Origin: Thermoleophilia bacterium
Lineage (GTDB): Bacteria > Actinomycetota > Thermoleophilia > RBG-16-64-13
NCBI GenBank assembly: GCA_016929985.1
Contig: JAFGIH010000856.1
Location: forward strand, 1-5,615
Length of the DNA: 5,615 nt
Reading direction: 5' to 3'
Of this stretch, positions 5,193-5,615 are shown in pieces (the stretch's first letter is position 1; each line of letters starts with the position of its first letter). The notes under the pieces are model-generated. The model did no database searches. It was given only the letters and a program-made list of their open reading frames with translations, and was not told the DNA's origin. The position numbers and the translations under genes were made by a program.

Positions 5193-5615
5193 TTTTCGCG
5201 CTCTTGACGGCCGTGTGCCGGAAGGCGAAGTACCGGCTGCCGAGGAAGTTCCACGTCACCGAGACCACGGCCGCGGCGAAGGCCTTGACCAACCGCACCC
5301 ACGCTGTCCCGGAGTCGATCCAGATGCCCAGCACCGTGAACACCACCACGTTCACAATGAGCGGCGGCGTGTTGACGGCGAAGAAGACGGCGAACTCGCG
5401 CTTGCCCTGCTCCGAGCCCCGCGCGTTGAAGGTCCAGTACTTGTTCCAGACGAAGCTGTTACAGATGCCGGCCACGTACGAGATCCCCTTGGCGGCCACA
5501 TGCGGCATGCCGGGGACCATGCTCAGCAGGTAGAAGATGCCGAGGTCCACTCCCGTATTGACGATGCCCACGATGATGAACCGGATGGCTTGGCCGGTCC
5601 AACGGTCGCGATGCA
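5185..5615 (-). CDS. GtrA-family membrane protein, 5' end outside the window
   Basis: The frame is open to the window edge; 142 residues are visible. It shows the four-helix GtrA plan (about 11-30, 38-56, 73-98, 105-127). The hallmark NSFVWNKYWTF is at 52-62 and a second related motif, WNFLGSRYFAFR, at 121-132. The N-terminal RFIIVGIVNTGVDLGIFYLL is the typical first helix. A GTG at 5571 falls inside this helix, so it is a valine codon and not the start; the true start lies beyond 5615, probably only a few residues away given the family's usual 120-160. GtrA proteins are thought to help lipid-linked sugars cross the membrane, first described with O-antigen glucosylation by phages. It directly precedes and overlaps the GT2 gene, the same order as gtrA-gtrB. 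Family is sure; the flippase role is established mainly by genetics. Confidence 0.92.
   Translation of the reverse strand, partial: HRDRWTGQAIRFIIVGIVNTGVDLGIFYLLSMVPGMPHVAAKGISYVAGICNSFVWNKYWTFNARGSEQGKREFAVFFAVNTPPLIVNVVVFTVLGIWIDSGTAWVRLVKAFAAAVVSVTWNFLGSRYFAFRHTAVKSAKNG

Noticed and set aside
5569..5571. GTG as the start of the GtrA-family gene
   Set aside because: The frame remains open upstream and encodes RFII, the usual beginning of the first GtrA helix, so this codon is an internal valine.

Overview
The window is GC-rich DNA from a bacterial chromosome. It most resembles an actinobacterium: very high third-position GC, Ala/Gly/Pro-rich protein tracts, GTG starts, a tRNA without an encoded CCA, and a large membrane protein of the '6-pyruvoyl-tetrahydropterin synthase-related' type that I associate with Actinomycetota. 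This is an inference from style and family, and I cannot place the genus.

Left part (1-1260). A minus-strand gene (19-1026) encodes a six-helix ABC-2/YhgE-like membrane protein. Its promoter is unusually clear: TTGACT, 17 bp, TAGAAT. It is covered by two overlapping 18-bp palindromes that look like a TetR-type double operator. Back to back with it, an extended -10 promoter on the plus strand drives a tRNA-Ala with anticodon CGC (1167-1239). Only 18 bases separate the tRNA from the GTG start of a YjbQ/UPF0047 gene (1258-1671), so tRNA and mRNA are probably made as one transcript.

Middle (1672-1954). This 283-base gap lies between convergent genes. It holds what looks like the wreck of a toxin-antitoxin operon. 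There is a weak match to the C-terminal end of a BrnT-like toxin and a pair of palindromes exactly 11 bp apart. A clear fragment of a ribbon-helix-helix (BrnA/CopG-type) antitoxin follows, stopping before the second helix of the DNA-binding fold. A GC-rich hairpin follows.

Right part (1955-5615). Three minus-strand genes are tightly packed and read from right to left. They encode a GtrA-family small membrane protein (cut by the window edge), a family-2 polyprenyl-phosphate-type glycosyltransferase, and a ~770-residue GT-C-like membrane protein. The order matches the gtrA-gtrB-gtr(type) cassettes of O-antigen-modifying phages. The likely logic is that the GT2 enzyme loads a sugar on a lipid carrier, the GtrA protein helps move it across the membrane, and the large protein transfers it to an acceptor outside. 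The acceptor and the sugar cannot be read from the sequence.

The most interesting points are the Gtr-like cassette with an unusual third component, the double operator on the ABC-2-like gene, the tRNA-yjbQ dicistron, and the toxin-antitoxin relic.
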